From contig CAIZDF010000548.1 of the NCBI GenBank assembly GCA_903931645.1, positions 1-7,563 on the forward strand: a stretch of DNA of 7,563 nucleotides, read 5' to 3'. Shown here piece by piece: positions 7,316-7,563 of the stretch (the stretch's first letter is position 1; every line of letters begins with the position of its first letter). The position numbers and the translations under genes were made by a program. The notes under the pieces were generated by a model, which was given only the letters and a program-made list of their open reading frames with translations, did not search any database and was not told where the DNA came from. This DNA comes from an uncultured Tolumonas sp. Its GTDB lineage: Bacteria; Pseudomonadota; Gammaproteobacteria; Enterobacterales; Aeromonadaceae.

Positions 7316-7487
7316 ATTACTGGAAATCGTCGCTTGCCCAATCTGTAAAGGCAAACTGAATTATGACAAAGAGCGAGCTGAGTTAGTTTGTCGGGCCGAT
7401 AAACTGGCCTATCCGGTGGAAGATGATATTCCGGTATTGCTGGAGAACCGGGCGCGCCAACTGACTTCTGATGAGCTGCCATCATGA
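7299..7487 (+). CDS. ycaR: YcaR, Trm112-like small zinc-ribbon protein
   Basis: A 62-residue protein of the Trm112p/YcaR family (UPF0434), close to the E. coli 60-residue YcaR. The family core is clear: [14 protein letters not shown] (7-20) with the CPxC knuckle C13/C16, a single later cysteine C31 in [13 protein letters not shown] (28-40), and [14 protein letters not shown] (42-55). Only three cysteines are present, as in E. coli YcaR, so a complete four-ligand zinc site is not obvious. The role is unknown; Trm112 relatives activate methyltransferases in other organisms, but no methyltransferase partner is visible here. It is nested between lpxK (17-nt overlap) and kdsB (ATGA overlap), the usual place for this family. 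It has the strongest Shine-Dalgarno of the operon genes visible here. Confidence 0.93.
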   Translation: MALDYKLLEIVACPICKGKLNYDKERAELVCRADKLAYPVEDDIPVLLENRARQLTSDELPS

Positions 7488-7563
7488 GTTTTGTCGTCGT
7501 TATTCCTGCGCGTTATCAATCGACCCGTTTACCCGGTAAACCGTTAGCGGATATTCATGGTCA
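7484..7563 (+). CDS. kdsB: KdsB N-terminus (CMP-Kdo synthetase), 3' truncated by window edge
   Basis: The first 26 codons of 3-deoxy-manno-octulosonate cytidylyltransferase, which activates Kdo as CMP-Kdo for attachment to lipid A. The start [20 protein letters not shown] is nearly identical to E. coli KdsB and contains the nucleotide-binding loop [14 protein letters not shown] (8-21), whose arginines and lysine contact CTP and phosphate in this family. The ATG overlaps the ycaR TGA as ATGA; a short GAG (7473-7475) 8 nt upstream is the only ribosome-binding element, so coupling with ycaR is likely. The remainder, about 220 residues in the family, lies beyond the window. Confidence 0.94.
   Translation, partial: MSFVVVIPARYQSTRLPGKPLADIHG

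Overview
This window is ordinary gammaproteobacterial chromosome carrying cell-envelope genes, with no mobile element, tRNA, rRNA or CRISPR array visible. Every protein resembles its Enterobacteria/Vibrio/Aeromonas counterpart. The gene run comEC(ycaI)-msbA-lpxK-ycaR-kdsB matches the E. coli ycaI-msbA-lpxK-ycaR-kdsB neighbourhood, apart from the missing ycaQ. Gene content, sequence style and moderate GC would fit an Aeromonadales-like genome such as Tolumonas, but that is an impression and not a measurement.

Layout. Positions 1-99 hold the 3' end of lolD and 99-1340 hold lolE, the end of a lolCDE lipoprotein-export operon. A symmetric bidirectional hairpin terminator (1358-1387) separates lolE from a convergent DedA-family membrane protein gene (1401-2000, minus strand). 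A 298-nt divergent intergenic region (2001-2298) follows, with a perfect 10-bp inverted repeat at 2190-2234. Then comes a tightly packed plus-strand operon: comEC (2299-4536, GTG start), msbA (4569-6338), lpxK (6335-7315), ycaR (7299-7487) and the 5' end of kdsB (7484 to the window edge).

How the genes work together. LolD and LolE (with LolC upstream) release lipoproteins from the inner membrane. LpxK phosphorylates the lipid A precursor, KdsB activates Kdo as CMP-Kdo, and MsbA flips the finished lipid A-core to the periplasmic side. YcaR is a small Trm112-like zinc-ribbon protein habitually found beside kdsB. ComEC, the DNA-uptake channel, is the functional outsider at the head of the operon. 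The DedA protein may move a lipid carrier across the membrane, which would suit the envelope theme, but its substrate cannot be read from sequence.

Gene junctions are very tight: lolD/lolE share one base, msbA/lpxK and ycaR/kdsB overlap by ATGA, and lpxK/ycaR overlap by 17 nt. Only comEC/msbA has a short gap with the preferred start, and that gap contains an 8-bp palindrome around the comEC stop codon. I found no convincing undescribed system. The points most worth a second look are the two non-coding structures, at 2190-2234 and 4523-4552.
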